Assembly: GCA_902399975.1 (NCBI GenBank)
Contig: CABOHA010000002.1
Coordinates: forward strand, 62,001-126,000
Origin: Coriobacteriaceae bacterium
Lineage (GTDB): Bacteria; Actinomycetota; Coriobacteriia; Coriobacteriales; Coriobacteriaceae
Length of the DNA: 64,000 bases
Direction of reading: 5' to 3'
How positions within the stretch are numbered: the stretch's first letter is position 1; each line of letters opens with the position of its first letter. The translations under genes were made by a program, and so were the position numbers. The notes beneath the pieces are model-generated. The model saw only the letters and a list, made by a program, of their open reading frames with translations, was not told the DNA's origin and did no database searches. Below are positions 55,281-63,784 of the stretch, piece after piece.

Positions 55281-56099
55281 CTAGAGCTCTAGCGTGAGGG
55301 TGACGGGGCAGTGGTCGCTGCCAAAGATGTCGCTGCGGATGCCGGTGTCGCGTACGTTGTCGGCGATTGCGTCGCTTACCAGGAAGTAGTCGATGCGCCA
55401 GCCGGCGTTGTTCTTGCGGGCATTAAAGCGATAGCTCCACCAGCTGTAGACGCCCTCGACGTCGGGGTTTGCCGCGCGCCAGGTATCGGTAAAACCGGCG
55501 TCGAGCAGCTCGGTAAACTTGCCGCGCTCTTCGTCCGAAAAGCCCGCGTTGCCGCGGTTGGACTTGGGGTTCTTAAGGTCGATCTCCTCGTGCGCCACGT
55601 TAAAGTCGCCGCAGGTCACGACGGGCTTGCCGGTCTCGCGTTCAAGCGCGCTCAAAAAGCCGCGATAGGCATCGTCCCAAGCCATGCGCACGTCGATGCG
55701 GGCGAGTTCGTTTTGCGCGTTGGGAGTGTAGACATCCACAAACCAGAACTTGTCGAACTCCAGCGCGCAGACGCGGCCCTCGGTTACGGCTTGGGTGACG
55801 AGTGCGGCCGCCTTGTCCTCGCCGGCGTAGGGTAACAGCGCGTCGGCGTGCAGCACGCGCAGCGGTTCCTGGCGGCTAAAGACCGCAGTGCCCGAATAGC
55901 CTTTACGCTCGGCGTAGCTCCAGGTTTGGTGATAGCCGGGCAGGTCAATATCGACCTGGCCTTCTTGCAACTTGGTCTCTTGCAGCGCCAGGATATCGAC
56001 GTCGAGTTCTTGCGCGATCTGGATAAAGCTCGGGTCCTTTTTGAGCACGGCGCGCAGGCCGTTGACGTTCCACGAGGCGAAAGTGTAAGTCTGAGGCAT
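55281..56099 (-). CDS. xth: exodeoxyribonuclease III
   Basis: This AP endonuclease/3' exonuclease of base-excision repair has 272 residues. Motifs are ASWNVNGLRA, ILALQETKLQ (catalytic Glu), VCGDFNVAHEEIDL-like CGDFNVAHEEIDL, WSYRFNARKNNAGWRIDYFL and GSDHCPV. AAAGGA lies 5 nt before the ATG. It is divergent from the sirtuin gene. Confidence 0.95.
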   Translation of the reverse strand: MPQTYTFASWNVNGLRAVLKKDPSFIQIAQELDVDILALQETKLQEGQVDIDLPGYHQTWSYAERKGYSGTAVFSRQEPLRVLHADALLPYAGEDKAAALVTQAVTEGRVCALEFDKFWFVDVYTPNAQNELARIDVRMAWDDAYRGFLSALERETGKPVVTCGDFNVAHEEIDLKNPKSNRGNAGFSDEERGKFTELLDAGFTDTWRAANPDVEGVYSWWSYRFNARKNNAGWRIDYFLVSDAIADNVRDTGIRSDIFGSDHCPVTLTLEL

Positions 56100-56234
56100 G
56101 GTGTCCTTTCGACGGGGTTGGCAGGCTTAAGATTAGCGCAACAGGGGCGGGGTGGGCTCCGCGCATGCTGACTTAAAGGTCGCATGCTGGGACATCGCCC
56201 GACGCCGCCCGATCAACAAGGACGGAGGGCTCAT

Positions 56235-56987
56235 ATGACGCAGGCAATATCGGATCCCAAGCAGGCCTCCGCCGCGCTGGCGGAGCTTTTTGATACCCAC
56301 AAGCGCGTGGTCTTCTTTGGCGGCGCTGGTGCTTCCACGGCAAGTGGCATCCCCGATTTCCGCAGCGTGGACGGCCTGTATCACCAGCAGTTTGCCTATC
56401 CGCCCGAGACCATGCTGTCGCATAGCTTTTACGAGGCGCATCCGGCCGAGTTCTTCGACTTCTACCGCACCAAGATGATCGCGCTTAACGCTAAGCCCAA
56501 CCGCTGTCACACCAAGCTGGCCGAGCTGGAGCGCGCCGGCAAGCTTGATGCCGTGGTGACGCAAAACATCGACGGCTTGCATCAGATGGCGGGCTCGCAG
56601 CGCGTGTTCGAGCTGCACGGATCGGTCCATCGCAACATTTGCCAGTCGTGCGGCGCGGTCTATAGCGCCGAGTGGATTTGCTCGCGCGAGCACGAGGACG
56701 CCGCGGGCGTGCCCGTGTGCCCTGCGTGCGGTGGTCGCATCAAGCCCGATGTGGTGCTCTACGAAGAGCCGCTCGACGAGCATGTGTTGACCGGTGCCGT
56801 TGCCGCCATCGCCGCGGCCGATGCCCTCATTGTGGGTGGGACCTCGCTCGTGGTGTATCCGGCGGCGGGCCTTACGCGTTACTTTACCGGCGATACGCTG
56901 GCCATTTGCAATTTGGCGCCTACCGATCAGGATGCAAATGCCGACCTGCTGATTTCTTGCGACATCGCGGCCGCGTTTGCGTTCTAG
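56235..56987 (+). CDS. NAD-dependent protein deacetylase, sirtuin family
   Basis: The 250-residue class III deacetylase has FFGGAGASTASGIPDFRSVD, TQNIDGLHQMAG, ELHGSVHRNICQSC with catalytic His, a zinc site (CQSC and CPAC) and IVGGTSLVVYPAAG. It removes acyl groups from lysines using NAD+. GGAGGG precedes ATG 56235. Confidence 0.94.
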   Translation: MTQAISDPKQASAALAELFDTHKRVVFFGGAGASTASGIPDFRSVDGLYHQQFAYPPETMLSHSFYEAHPAEFFDFYRTKMIALNAKPNRCHTKLAELERAGKLDAVVTQNIDGLHQMAGSQRVFELHGSVHRNICQSCGAVYSAEWICSREHEDAAGVPVCPACGGRIKPDVVLYEEPLDEHVLTGAVAAIAAADALIVGGTSLVVYPAAGLTRYFTGDTLAICNLAPTDQDANADLLISCDIAAAFAF

Positions 56988-57082
56988 CCCGCGTGCGCGG
57001 ATACAATAGAAAGACTGAGTGCAAAGCGACCCCGCCGCCAGCTCCCCAAGCTCGGCGGCGTGGGCATTTTAGGAGGATGTTC

Positions 57083-58813
57083 ATGGCGAACGACAGCAAG
57101 ACATGGCGGTGCGGAAAGTATGAGCTCAGCTTTGACCGCCCGCGCATCATGGGCGTCCTCAACGTGACGCCCGATTCGTTTAGCGATGGCGGGGAGCACT
57201 TCGACCCGGATGCCGCGATCGAGTACGGCCTGGCGATGCTCGACGCCGGCGCCGACATCATCGACGTGGGCGGTGAGTCCACGCGCCCCGGCTTTACCCC
57301 GGTCAATTCCGATGAGGAAGCGCGCCGCGTGCTGCCCGTGGTGCGCGCGCTGGCCAAAGAGGGCGCCATCGTCTCGATTGACACGCGTCATGTGGCGGTT
57401 GCCAAGGCGGCCGTGCGCTGCGGCGCCTCGATCGTCAACGACGTGACCGGCTTCACCGACCCCAAGATGGTCGAGTTTGTTAAGACGAGCACCTGCGGCG
57501 TCATCGTGATGCATGCCGGCGAGGTCGCCGCGCCCGCGCGCACGCACGCAACGGTGCAGCTCGATACCTCGGCAGCGGCGTTTGTTGCCGAGAAGGCACG
57601 CGAAGCGGCTGCCGAGGCCGCGCGCGAGGCCGAGAAGCCGGCCCGTCGCCGTCGCGGCAAGTTGCTGGGCGAGCCTAAGCCGGAGGCCAAGCTTCCGGGC
57701 GGCGTGGTGCAGCCCTCGTTGCCGTTTGGCGAACCTGAGCCCGCGACCGAGCCTGCAAGCGAGCAGGAGACGCCGGCCGCCGAGCAGGCTGCTGCTGCCG
57801 AGACCGTCGCGCCCGCGCCCGAGGCCACCGAGGCCGCTCCGGAGCCCAATGATCACCTGGCGGCCATGATGCGCCGCAGCGCCCGCCGCGAGGAGGCCTA
57901 CGTGCCCACCTCGCAGCTCCGCCGCTTCACCCTGCCCGATTCGGCGCCCATCATGCGCCGCGTCATGGGCTTTCTGTCCGACCAGGCCCGCGCGCTCATC
58001 CACGCCGGCGTGTCGCGCGACCGCATCTGCATCGATCCCGGTCCGGGCTTTGGCAAGACGGCCAACGAGGACATCGTCATCCAGCGCGAGACTGCCAAGA
58101 TGGCGTCACTGGGCTATCCGCTCATGTGCGCCGTATCGCGCAAGCGCTTTGTGGGCGCCGTCTCGGGCGTGACCGAGGCCGCCGAGCGCGATGCCGCTAC
58201 GTTTGGCGTGTGCCTGGGCGCCATCCAGGCCGGTGCCAACATCGTGCGCGTGCACGACGCCGCGGGCTTTGCGCAGTTCCTGAACGGCTACTGGGCGGTT
58301 GCCAAGCCGCAGCCGCGCCGCGCGTTTGTGGCCGTGGGCTCCAACCTGGGGCATCGCTGTGACAACATCCGCGCCGCACGCGACATGATCGCCGAGATTC
58401 CACTCACCTGCGTGTCCAACTCCTCCAAGATCTACGAGAGCGAGCCGGCCTACGAGACGCGCCAGGACGCGTTTGCCAACGCCGTCATCGAGATTAAGAC
58501 CGAGCTGGCGCCGTTGGTGCTGCTCGACGAGCTCATGAAGATCGAGGCCGAGCTGGGTCGCGACCGCTCCAAAAAGGCCAAGGCCAACGGTCCGCGCACC
58601 ATCGACTTGGACCTGCTGTGGATGGACGGCGAGACCCACGGCGGCAAAAAGCTGCGCCTGCCGCATCCGCTGATCGGCGAGCGTGACTTTGTGCTGGTGC
58701 CGCTCGAGGACCTGATGCACGACCCGGCGCGGTTCTTCCGCTATAACGGTGTCGAGGTCAAGGAACCCGAGGATCGCGTGGGCCATATCGTGGGCGAATT
58801 GGGGCGTATGTAG
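57083..58813 (+). CDS. folP-folK: dihydropteroate synthase-HPPK fusion with a large insertion
   Basis: Two successive folate enzymes are fused in 576 residues. The FolP part has IMGVLNVTPDSFSDGG, DVGGESTRPG and VIVMHAG (His144), then resumes at residue 290 (IMRRVMGFL) and CIDPGPGFGKT. The roughly 140 residues between carry an Ala/Glu/Arg/Pro low-complexity insertion not found in ordinary FolP. The FolK part starts near 411 (RRAFVAVGSNLGHR) and has KIYESEPAYET and RTIDLDLLWMDG. ATG 57083 follows AGGAGG by 6 nt. The next gene starts immediately after the stop. Confidence 0.93.
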   Translation: MANDSKTWRCGKYELSFDRPRIMGVLNVTPDSFSDGGEHFDPDAAIEYGLAMLDAGADIIDVGGESTRPGFTPVNSDEEARRVLPVVRALAKEGAIVSIDTRHVAVAKAAVRCGASIVNDVTGFTDPKMVEFVKTSTCGVIVMHAGEVAAPARTHATVQLDTSAAAFVAEKAREAAAEAAREAEKPARRRRGKLLGEPKPEAKLPGGVVQPSLPFGEPEPATEPASEQETPAAEQAAAAETVAPAPEATEAAPEPNDHLAAMMRRSARREEAYVPTSQLRRFTLPDSAPIMRRVMGFLSDQARALIHAGVSRDRICIDPGPGFGKTANEDIVIQRETAKMASLGYPLMCAVSRKRFVGAVSGVTEAAERDAATFGVCLGAIQAGANIVRVHDAAGFAQFLNGYWAVAKPQPRRAFVAVGSNLGHRCDNIRAARDMIAEIPLTCVSNSSKIYESEPAYETRQDAFANAVIEIKTELAPLVLLDELMKIEAELGRDRSKKAKANGPRTIDLDLLWMDGETHGGKKLRLPHPLIGERDFVLVPLEDLMHDPARFFRYNGVEVKEPEDRVGHIVGELGRM

Positions 58814-59515
58814 ATGATCGAGATGAATGCTGTTGTCGCCGGTACCGAGCTCGACGCGGCGCGTGACGCGGGCCGCGAGGGCGTGTCCGCGGGCTGGTGC
58901 GCGTGGAGCGTGGGCGATGCTTCGCTGACGTTTTCGCTGGTTGTGCGCCCCGATGTGAACATGCATGCCTTCCACGGCCTGCCGTTTGTGGCCGCGATGG
59001 GCATGATGGACGCGCTCGTGGGCACGGCTTCGACGCCGGGGTTGGGCCTTGCCGGTAAAGTGGGTATCCAGTGGCCGAGCGATATCGTGTGCGGTGCGCC
59101 TGCGTTTGAGGCGTCGCTCGCGCGTGTTGCCGTGAACGGCGGTGCCGGTGCTGCGGGCATGTTTGCCGCGGTGACGGTTGATATTGAGCGTGCGGCGCTG
59201 GGTGAGCTTGGCGTGGATATGGCAGATGAGGCGCTGATCGAGGCATTGGCCGCCGCTGTGCTGACCCGCGTTGACGCCTGGGCGGTTGCCGCCAACACGC
59301 CGCAGGGCGCTGCCGGCCCGCTGGCTCCGGTGCTGGGCGAGTACTTTGACATGGTGCCACTGCTGGGTCGTCAGGTCGCGGCGGTGTCGCCCAACGGCTT
59401 GCCGCTCGCAGTCGGTGTGTTTGCGGGCCTGGACATCTGGGGCCGCGCGACCATCAAGACCGATGCCGGCGAGCAGGAGTTTCCGCCCGAGGCCGTACGG
59501 ATTCGCGGACTGTAA
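58814..59515 (+). CDS. BirA/LplA-like domain protein, divergent
   Basis: The 233-residue protein follows folP-folK with no gap. LTFSLVVRPDVNMHAFHGLP and VGIQWPSDIVCG resemble the LSLLLRP and KWPNDI motifs of biotin-protein ligases, and GMFAAVTVDIER falls where GVGINV would be. A C-terminal beta stretch (GLDIWGRATIKTDAGEQEF) fits the BirA C-terminal cap. The GRGRxGR ATP/biotin motif and the catalytic Lys are not apparent, so it may be inactive or have another substrate. Confidence 0.5.
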   Translation: MIEMNAVVAGTELDAARDAGREGVSAGWCAWSVGDASLTFSLVVRPDVNMHAFHGLPFVAAMGMMDALVGTASTPGLGLAGKVGIQWPSDIVCGAPAFEASLARVAVNGGAGAAGMFAAVTVDIERAALGELGVDMADEALIEALAAAVLTRVDAWAVAANTPQGAAGPLAPVLGEYFDMVPLLGRQVAAVSPNGLPLAVGVFAGLDIWGRATIKTDAGEQEFPPEAVRIRGL

Positions 59516-59613
59516 CGCGAGGCGCCCGCGCTCAAAGATAACGATGACAACGAAGCCCTCTTCGGCCTGTGCCGGGGAGGGTTTCGCCTATCTGGTGAAT
59601 GGGTTGCCAGCGC

Positions 59614-59656
59614 CCTATTCCTCAAAATTGAAAATTTTTCAGTTTTGAGGAATAGG
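59614..59656. repeat. perfect 14-bp hairpin between convergent genes
   Basis: CCTATTCCTCAAAA (59614-59627) pairs with 59643-59656 and can extend inward with GAAAA/TTTTC. There is no long T-run after the stem. Confidence 0.7.
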
Positions 59657-59712
59657 CTTGGCGAACGTTTGCGGGGCTGTGACATCGGGCGTGCTCGACT
59701 TAAGCCCCTGCT

Positions 59713-60486
59713 CTATCCCAGCTCCTGCATGCGGCGGTAGATTTCGCAGATGCCCTTGATGGTGAGTTGGCCGTCGACCACGTCGAAGGCGTCGGTCGAA
59801 TCGGCGACGATGCCGGCGAGACCGCCCGTGGCGATAACGGTGGCATCCTCGCGGCCCAGCTCGCGCTTCATGCGCGCGACCAGGCCCTCGGCCATGGCGG
59901 CAGCGCCCACCACGGCGCCGACCTTAATGCACTCCTCGGTATCGCGACCGATGGTGTGCTCGGGCGCCTCGAGCGGCACGCTGGCGAGCTTGGCGGCTCG
60001 GGTGGCAAGCGCGTCCATGGAGATGCGGATGCCCGGCGCGATCGCCCCACCAATGTAATAACCGTCCTCATCGATGACGTCGATATTGGTCGCGGTGCCA
60101 AAGTCCACCACGATTGCCGGCGCGCCGTAGAAAGTCTCGGCCGCAACGGCGTTGGCGACGCGGTCGGCGCCCACGGCCTGGGGGCGCGCCGCGCGCAGCT
60201 TGGTCACGGCGGCCGTCTGCGGCCCGATGACGATGGCGTCCGCGGCAATGCGGTCGGCTACGGCGTGCCACTCGCGCGAGAGCTGCGGCACCACGCCCGC
60301 AAAGGCGATCGCGTCAACCGCATCGAGCGAGAGGCCGTACATCTTAAAGAAACCCATCAGGCGCACGTGGATCTCGTCGGCGGTATAGGAGCGATCGGTG
60401 GGCATACGCCACGACTGCACCAGCTCGTCTCCGTCAAACAGGCCCATGGCCGTCTGCGTATTTCCCATATCGATAGCGAGCAGCAT
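59713..60486 (-). CDS. coaX: type III pantothenate kinase
   Basis: CoaX carries out the first step of CoA synthesis. The 257 residues have AIDMGNTQTAMGLFDGDEL (phosphate motif), VGADRVANAVAA, VVDFGTATNIDVID and GGAIAPGI. ATG 60486 is supported by GGGAG 5 nt upstream; longer upstream frames are not needed. Confidence 0.94.
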   Translation of the reverse strand: MLLAIDMGNTQTAMGLFDGDELVQSWRMPTDRSYTADEIHVRLMGFFKMYGLSLDAVDAIAFAGVVPQLSREWHAVADRIAADAIVIGPQTAAVTKLRAARPQAVGADRVANAVAAETFYGAPAIVVDFGTATNIDVIDEDGYYIGGAIAPGIRISMDALATRAAKLASVPLEAPEHTIGRDTEECIKVGAVVGAAAMAEGLVARMKRELGREDATVIATGGLAGIVADSTDAFDVVDGQLTIKGICEIYRRMQELG

Positions 60487-60622
60487 GTCTACTCCCGGTG
60501 TTGGCATAAAAGGACGCGCACCATTGTATACGTGCCGTCGACGGCGCTCGGCTGCGATTCGTTTACGGTGATAGGGGCTGAGGGGTTTAAATATGAAGGA
60601 ATTATGCTCTACGAGATTTTCC

Positions 60623-60651
60623 TTGCCGTTTACCGAACTCCCGCGTAATAT
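60623..60651 (+). promoter_or_regulatory. promoter of the initiator tRNA gene
   Basis: TTGCCG (60623-60628) and TAATAT (60646-60651) have a 17-nt spacer, 31 nt before the tRNA. Confidence 0.65.
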
Positions 60652-60682
60652 TCTTTCTTGCGCACATGAGGCGCCCAGACAT

Positions 60683-60759
60683 TGCGGGGTGGAGCAGTCT
60701 GGTAGCTCGCCGGGCTCATAACCCGGAGGTCGTAGGTTCAAATCCTGCCCCCGCGACCA
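60683..60759 (+). tRNA. initiator tRNA-Met (CAT)
   Basis: This 77-nt cloverleaf has anticodon CAT at 60717-60719. It is an initiator: three G-C pairs precede the anticodon loop (CCGGG/CCCGG), the first and last acceptor positions (T1-G72) are not a Watson-Crick pair, and CCA is encoded (60757-60759). The T-arm reads GGTTCAAATCC. Confidence 0.95.
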
Positions 60760-60768
60760 AGAACTTGC

Positions 60769-60801
60769 AGCTCGGAAGCAAAATTGCTTCCGAGCTTTTT
60801 C
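60769..60801 (+). terminator. terminator of the tRNA gene
   Basis: A 13-bp stem (60769-60781 with 60784-60796) is followed by TTTTT. Confidence 0.9.
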
Positions 60802-60815
60802 TTTATCGGTTTACC

Positions 60816-60837
60816 TTGCGGGTGAATTGCGGGTGAA
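60816..60837 (+). repeat. tandem TTGCGGGTGAA repeat downstream of the tRNA
   Basis: Two perfect 11-bp copies (60816-60826, 60827-60837) lie 57 nt from the tRNA end. Short direct repeats beside a tRNA gene are typical of integrase arm sites, but no integrase is in the window. Confidence 0.55.
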
Positions 60838-60989
60838 TCCTGAGTCAATTTATTATGTGAAGCAGATAAACCATTGATAATCGCGGACCGGTCGGCTTGA
60901 CTTATCGACCGATAAACTCCAATTGGGAGGAGTCCCGGCGGTCCTTAGCTAAAATAGTGACGTCTGAATAACAACAAGGGAGTCGCTAT

Positions 60990-61172
60990 ATGAAGACCGT
61001 CTACGATGCCCTTGACCCTATCGTCAACGGGTCGGCAACGACCAAGGAGAAGGGCGACAAGTACGAGGCGGCCTGCGTTTACTATCTCAAGAACGACCCC
61101 TTCTACGTGCTGTTCCTTTCCCGTGTCGGGACGATAACCCAGGCACCCGAATGGGATAACAGTTTGTTCTAA
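60990..61172 (+). pseudogene. 60-residue N-terminal remnant, probably of a large helicase/restriction protein
   Basis: ATG 60990 has GGGAG upstream. The sequence NGSATTKEKGDKYEAACVYY resembles the opening of type ISP restriction or DEAD-box restriction proteins, where a '-TT-KGD-FE----YL' stretch begins a chain of many hundred residues. Here it stops after 60 codons, so it looks like a truncated start. An intact small protein cannot be excluded. Confidence 0.45.
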
Positions 61173-61187
61173 GGGAAAGGAAGCCGT

Positions 61188-62111
61188 ATGGCGAAAAAGG
61201 GATATATCTTCTGGGACAGCGAGACGGCGAATCCCCAGCAGAGGATATGCCAGGTCGCTTATATCCTCACGGATCTTGAGGGAAACTGCCTGGGCGACCC
61301 GGTTTGCCGGGTGATCAATCCTGAGAGCGAGATTGGTTGGTGGAGTAGGTCTCATCTGGAAATCGATTGGGACTCACTGGACGACATGCCGACCTTTGTC
61401 CGCTTCTGGGAGGATGCCGGTCTGGCGGATTTGCTGCGAGACCACATCCTGGTCGCGCATAACGCCAACGGCGCCGACATCCACCACATCAAGAAGAGTC
61501 TGGCTGCCTACGACATCGAAATGCCCGAGATCGAAGTAATCGATACGATGCTGGTGGCGAAGCAGAAGGGTCTGCCCGGAGCGCTTGTCGACCTCTGCGA
61601 GCATTACGGCGTGCATCTTGATAGCCACCACGATGCCATGAGCGACGCCGAGGCGTGCCTTGGGGTTTTCCGTGGGCTGGTCGGCGAGTTCGGTGCGCTC
61701 GAGCCCGCCGTTTGGGCTCCGAATGCCTCCTCCCATCATGGCCGCAAGCGTGTTTTCACGGGCTTGGGACTGGTGAACGGGTCGCAGGAAACCATCGAAG
61801 AGGTTTTGGCGAAAGCCGAGGAGGCGGGCCACAGGGGCGATCCGGGCGAAATCACTGATCCGGTCGGACTCAAGGTGAAGGTATCCGGCGTTACTCCGGG
61901 CTACAATCGCGATGAGATCCTTGCCGCACTTAAGGAATGCGGGATGAAAGCGACCGATGGCAAGCCCGCGCAGAGCACGAAGTACCTCGCAATAGGCGAC
62001 AACGTGGGACGAAGCAAGCTCGACGCAGTTTTCAGCGGCAACTCGCAGGCAAAAATCGTCACGACGGGCGAGTTGCTTGAGGTCATGAACCGATTTGGCA
62101 AGGCGGAATAG
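61188..62111 (+). CDS. DEDDh exonuclease with C-terminal BRCT-like domain
   Basis: This 307-residue DnaQ-like 3'-5' exonuclease has FWDSETA (Asp10, Glu12), HNANGADIHHI (Asp97) and HHDAMSDAEA (His148, Asp153), a complete DEDDh set. The C-terminal 90 residues (VKVSGVTPGYNRDEILAALK, then STKYLAIGDNVGRSKLD and IVTTGELLEVM) look like a BRCT domain, as in NAD-ligase and some DnaQ relatives. AAAGGAAG precedes the ATG. Two further nuclease-like genes follow at close spacing. Confidence 0.85.
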   Translation: MAKKGYIFWDSETANPQQRICQVAYILTDLEGNCLGDPVCRVINPESEIGWWSRSHLEIDWDSLDDMPTFVRFWEDAGLADLLRDHILVAHNANGADIHHIKKSLAAYDIEMPEIEVIDTMLVAKQKGLPGALVDLCEHYGVHLDSHHDAMSDAEACLGVFRGLVGEFGALEPAVWAPNASSHHGRKRVFTGLGLVNGSQETIEEVLAKAEEAGHRGDPGEITDPVGLKVKVSGVTPGYNRDEILAALKECGMKATDGKPAQSTKYLAIGDNVGRSKLDAVFSGNSQAKIVTTGELLEVMNRFGKAE

Positions 62112-62126
62112 AAGGGAAGGCTCGAT

Positions 62127-62831
62127 ATGGCCGTCAATTTGAAAACCGTAAAAGACACGGTGAATCTTGCAGCGGGGGTTTTAGCCGCCGCCGGGGTTGT
62201 CGATGGGGCAAAGCAGCTCGGTTTCGATGTCGATGGAGCCGTGAAAAGCGCTGCCGACGGGGCAACCAACGGCGCGCGTGCTGTTGCCGACGGCATCGGC
62301 AAGGGATTTGGTGCGGCGGCGGAAGGCGTCGGCGCGGCAGCCGGCGCGTTGGGGGATGCCACGAAGGCGTTCCAGGACTCAAGGGCCGCCGCGGAGGCTC
62401 GCAAGAAGATCGATGCCGCCAGGCAATCAATATTTGAAGGCGCGTCGACGGTGATGCCCCTGCACGAGTTCATCTGCCAGCAGGTCAAAGCCTCCGAAGC
62501 TGCGTTCAACGGCTACGATATGCCCGGCTGCTATCTCATCGCGACATACCGCAGGCATGACCACGATAAGAACTTCAGCGACTATCTCGGAATATACGTG
62601 GGGTCAAGTGAGCGTATGGCGGACGATATCGCGTCCATACCTACGCGATTGGGCGATCCGGATGTCTACGCTGACTACAAGTACCGACAAAACATTTTGC
62701 TATTCGTGTATCCGTGCGAGCTGAAGGACGTCGACGAACGTCGTGGGCTCCTGCTGCGTTCGTTTGACGGCGAGAGGCTCTACAACGGCACTGGATTATC
62801 GGTCGAGAGGGCGGCGGATGAAGACCTATAA
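62127..62831 (+). CDS. GIY-YIG-like domain protein with glycine-zipper N-terminus
   Basis: The 234-residue protein starts with an Ala/Gly-rich region (10-95, with AAGVLAAAGVVDGAK and GKGFGAAAEGVGAAAGAL) that may sit at a membrane or form helical bundles. The C-terminal half has GCYLI (134-138), then IYVGSSERMADDI (156-168) and GERLYNGTG, the order of GxY / YVG / YN motifs in GIY-YIG nucleases. Catalytic Arg and Glu are not securely placed. AAGGGAAGG precedes the ATG. It overlaps the next gene by 14 nt. Confidence 0.6.
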   Translation: MAVNLKTVKDTVNLAAGVLAAAGVVDGAKQLGFDVDGAVKSAADGATNGARAVADGIGKGFGAAAEGVGAAAGALGDATKAFQDSRAAAEARKKIDAARQSIFEGASTVMPLHEFICQQVKASEAAFNGYDMPGCYLIATYRRHDHDKNFSDYLGIYVGSSERMADDIASIPTRLGDPDVYADYKYRQNILLFVYPCELKDVDERRGLLLRSFDGERLYNGTGLSVERAADEDL

Positions 62832-63750
62832 CCTGGACACCATCCATAAGGTCCCCCTGCGCGAGGTGTGGCCGCATGAGGCCCACGACTTCACCAAGTG
62901 GCTGGCCGAGGAGCAGAACCTCGCAACCCTCGGGACGGCGGTCGGAATCGAGCTCGAGCTCATAGAGACGGAGTCCTCGGTCGGATCGTTCAACGTGGAC
63001 ATCTACGCGCAGGAGTCCGGTACGGGCCGCAAGGTGATCATCGAGAACCAGCTCGAGGACACCAACCACGACCATCTCGGCAAGGTGATCACGTACGCCG
63101 CCGGCAAGGGCGCCGAGGTCGTCATCTGGGTCGTGGCGCGCGCCCGCGACGAGCACCGCCAGGCCATCGAGTGGCTCAACCAGCACACCGACAGCGACTT
63201 CGGGTTCTTCCTGGTCGAGGTCGAGCTCTGGAAGATCGGGGACTCCCTGCCCGCCCCGCGCTTCGGCGTGGTCGAGCAGCCGAACGAGTGGACCAAGACC
63301 GTGAAGCTCTCCGAGGGGCTCAGCGAGACCGAAAAGGTCAAGCTGGCGTACTGGACGGCCTACCGCGATGTGGCGGGCGGCCATCCGGAGTTCCTCAAGG
63401 AGTTCAGCCCGCAGAAGCCCAGCAAGGACCATTGGTCGACGCTTCGCCTGGGGGTCTCGGCATACCATCTCGCCCTGCTCATCGATACGCAAAGGGGCCG
63501 CACGGGCATCGAGCTGTACGTGGACGACGACAAGGAGATCGGGCACCGCGCCATCGCCAACAGCGGGGTCTTCGAGGAGCACCTCGGGCTGACAGCGGCA
63601 CCCTTCGATGCGAAAAAGGCATCGGGGCTGCGCTTCTACAAGGCGGGCCACCCCATCAAGGGCCACCAGGACGCATGGCCGGGGTACATCGAGGAGCAGC
63701 TCGGATGGGCCCTCGAGATGAAAAAAATAATCGCGGAGATCGAGCTCTAA
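62818..63750 (+). CDS. DUF4268-type protein with PD-(D/E)XK nuclease core
   Basis: The 310-residue protein has an N-terminal nuclease-like region: GIELELIETES, then FNVDIYAQESGTGRKVIIEN (Asp61 and Glu76-Asn-Gln78) and DHLGKVITYAAG, matching restriction-endonuclease-like folds. The C-terminal half (SKDHWSTLRLGVSAYHLALL, RTGIELYVDDDKEIG) matches DUF4268. Codon use is strongly GC-rich compared with the preceding gene, hinting at a different origin. ATG 62818 lies within the end of the previous gene. Confidence 0.8.
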   Translation: MKTYNLDTIHKVPLREVWPHEAHDFTKWLAEEQNLATLGTAVGIELELIETESSVGSFNVDIYAQESGTGRKVIIENQLEDTNHDHLGKVITYAAGKGAEVVIWVVARARDEHRQAIEWLNQHTDSDFGFFLVEVELWKIGDSLPAPRFGVVEQPNEWTKTVKLSEGLSETEKVKLAYWTAYRDVAGGHPEFLKEFSPQKPSKDHWSTLRLGVSAYHLALLIDTQRGRTGIELYVDDDKEIGHRAIANSGVFEEHLGLTAAPFDAKKASGLRFYKAGHPIKGHQDAWPGYIEEQLGWALEMKKIIAEIEL

Positions 63751-63755
63751 AAAAT

Positions 63756-63784
63756 GCCCCGGCAGTAAATTGCCGGGGCGTTTC
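63756..63784. terminator. terminator between convergent genes
   Basis: GCCCCGGCA (63756-63764) pairs with TGCCGGGGC (63771-63779), followed by GTTTC; AAAA precedes it, so it works in both directions. Confidence 0.8.

Noticed and set aside
57083..58813. Start of folP-folK at the far upstream frame (56672)
   Set aside because: That frame overlaps the sirtuin gene in another register; AGGAGG and ATG 57083 give the proper FolP start.
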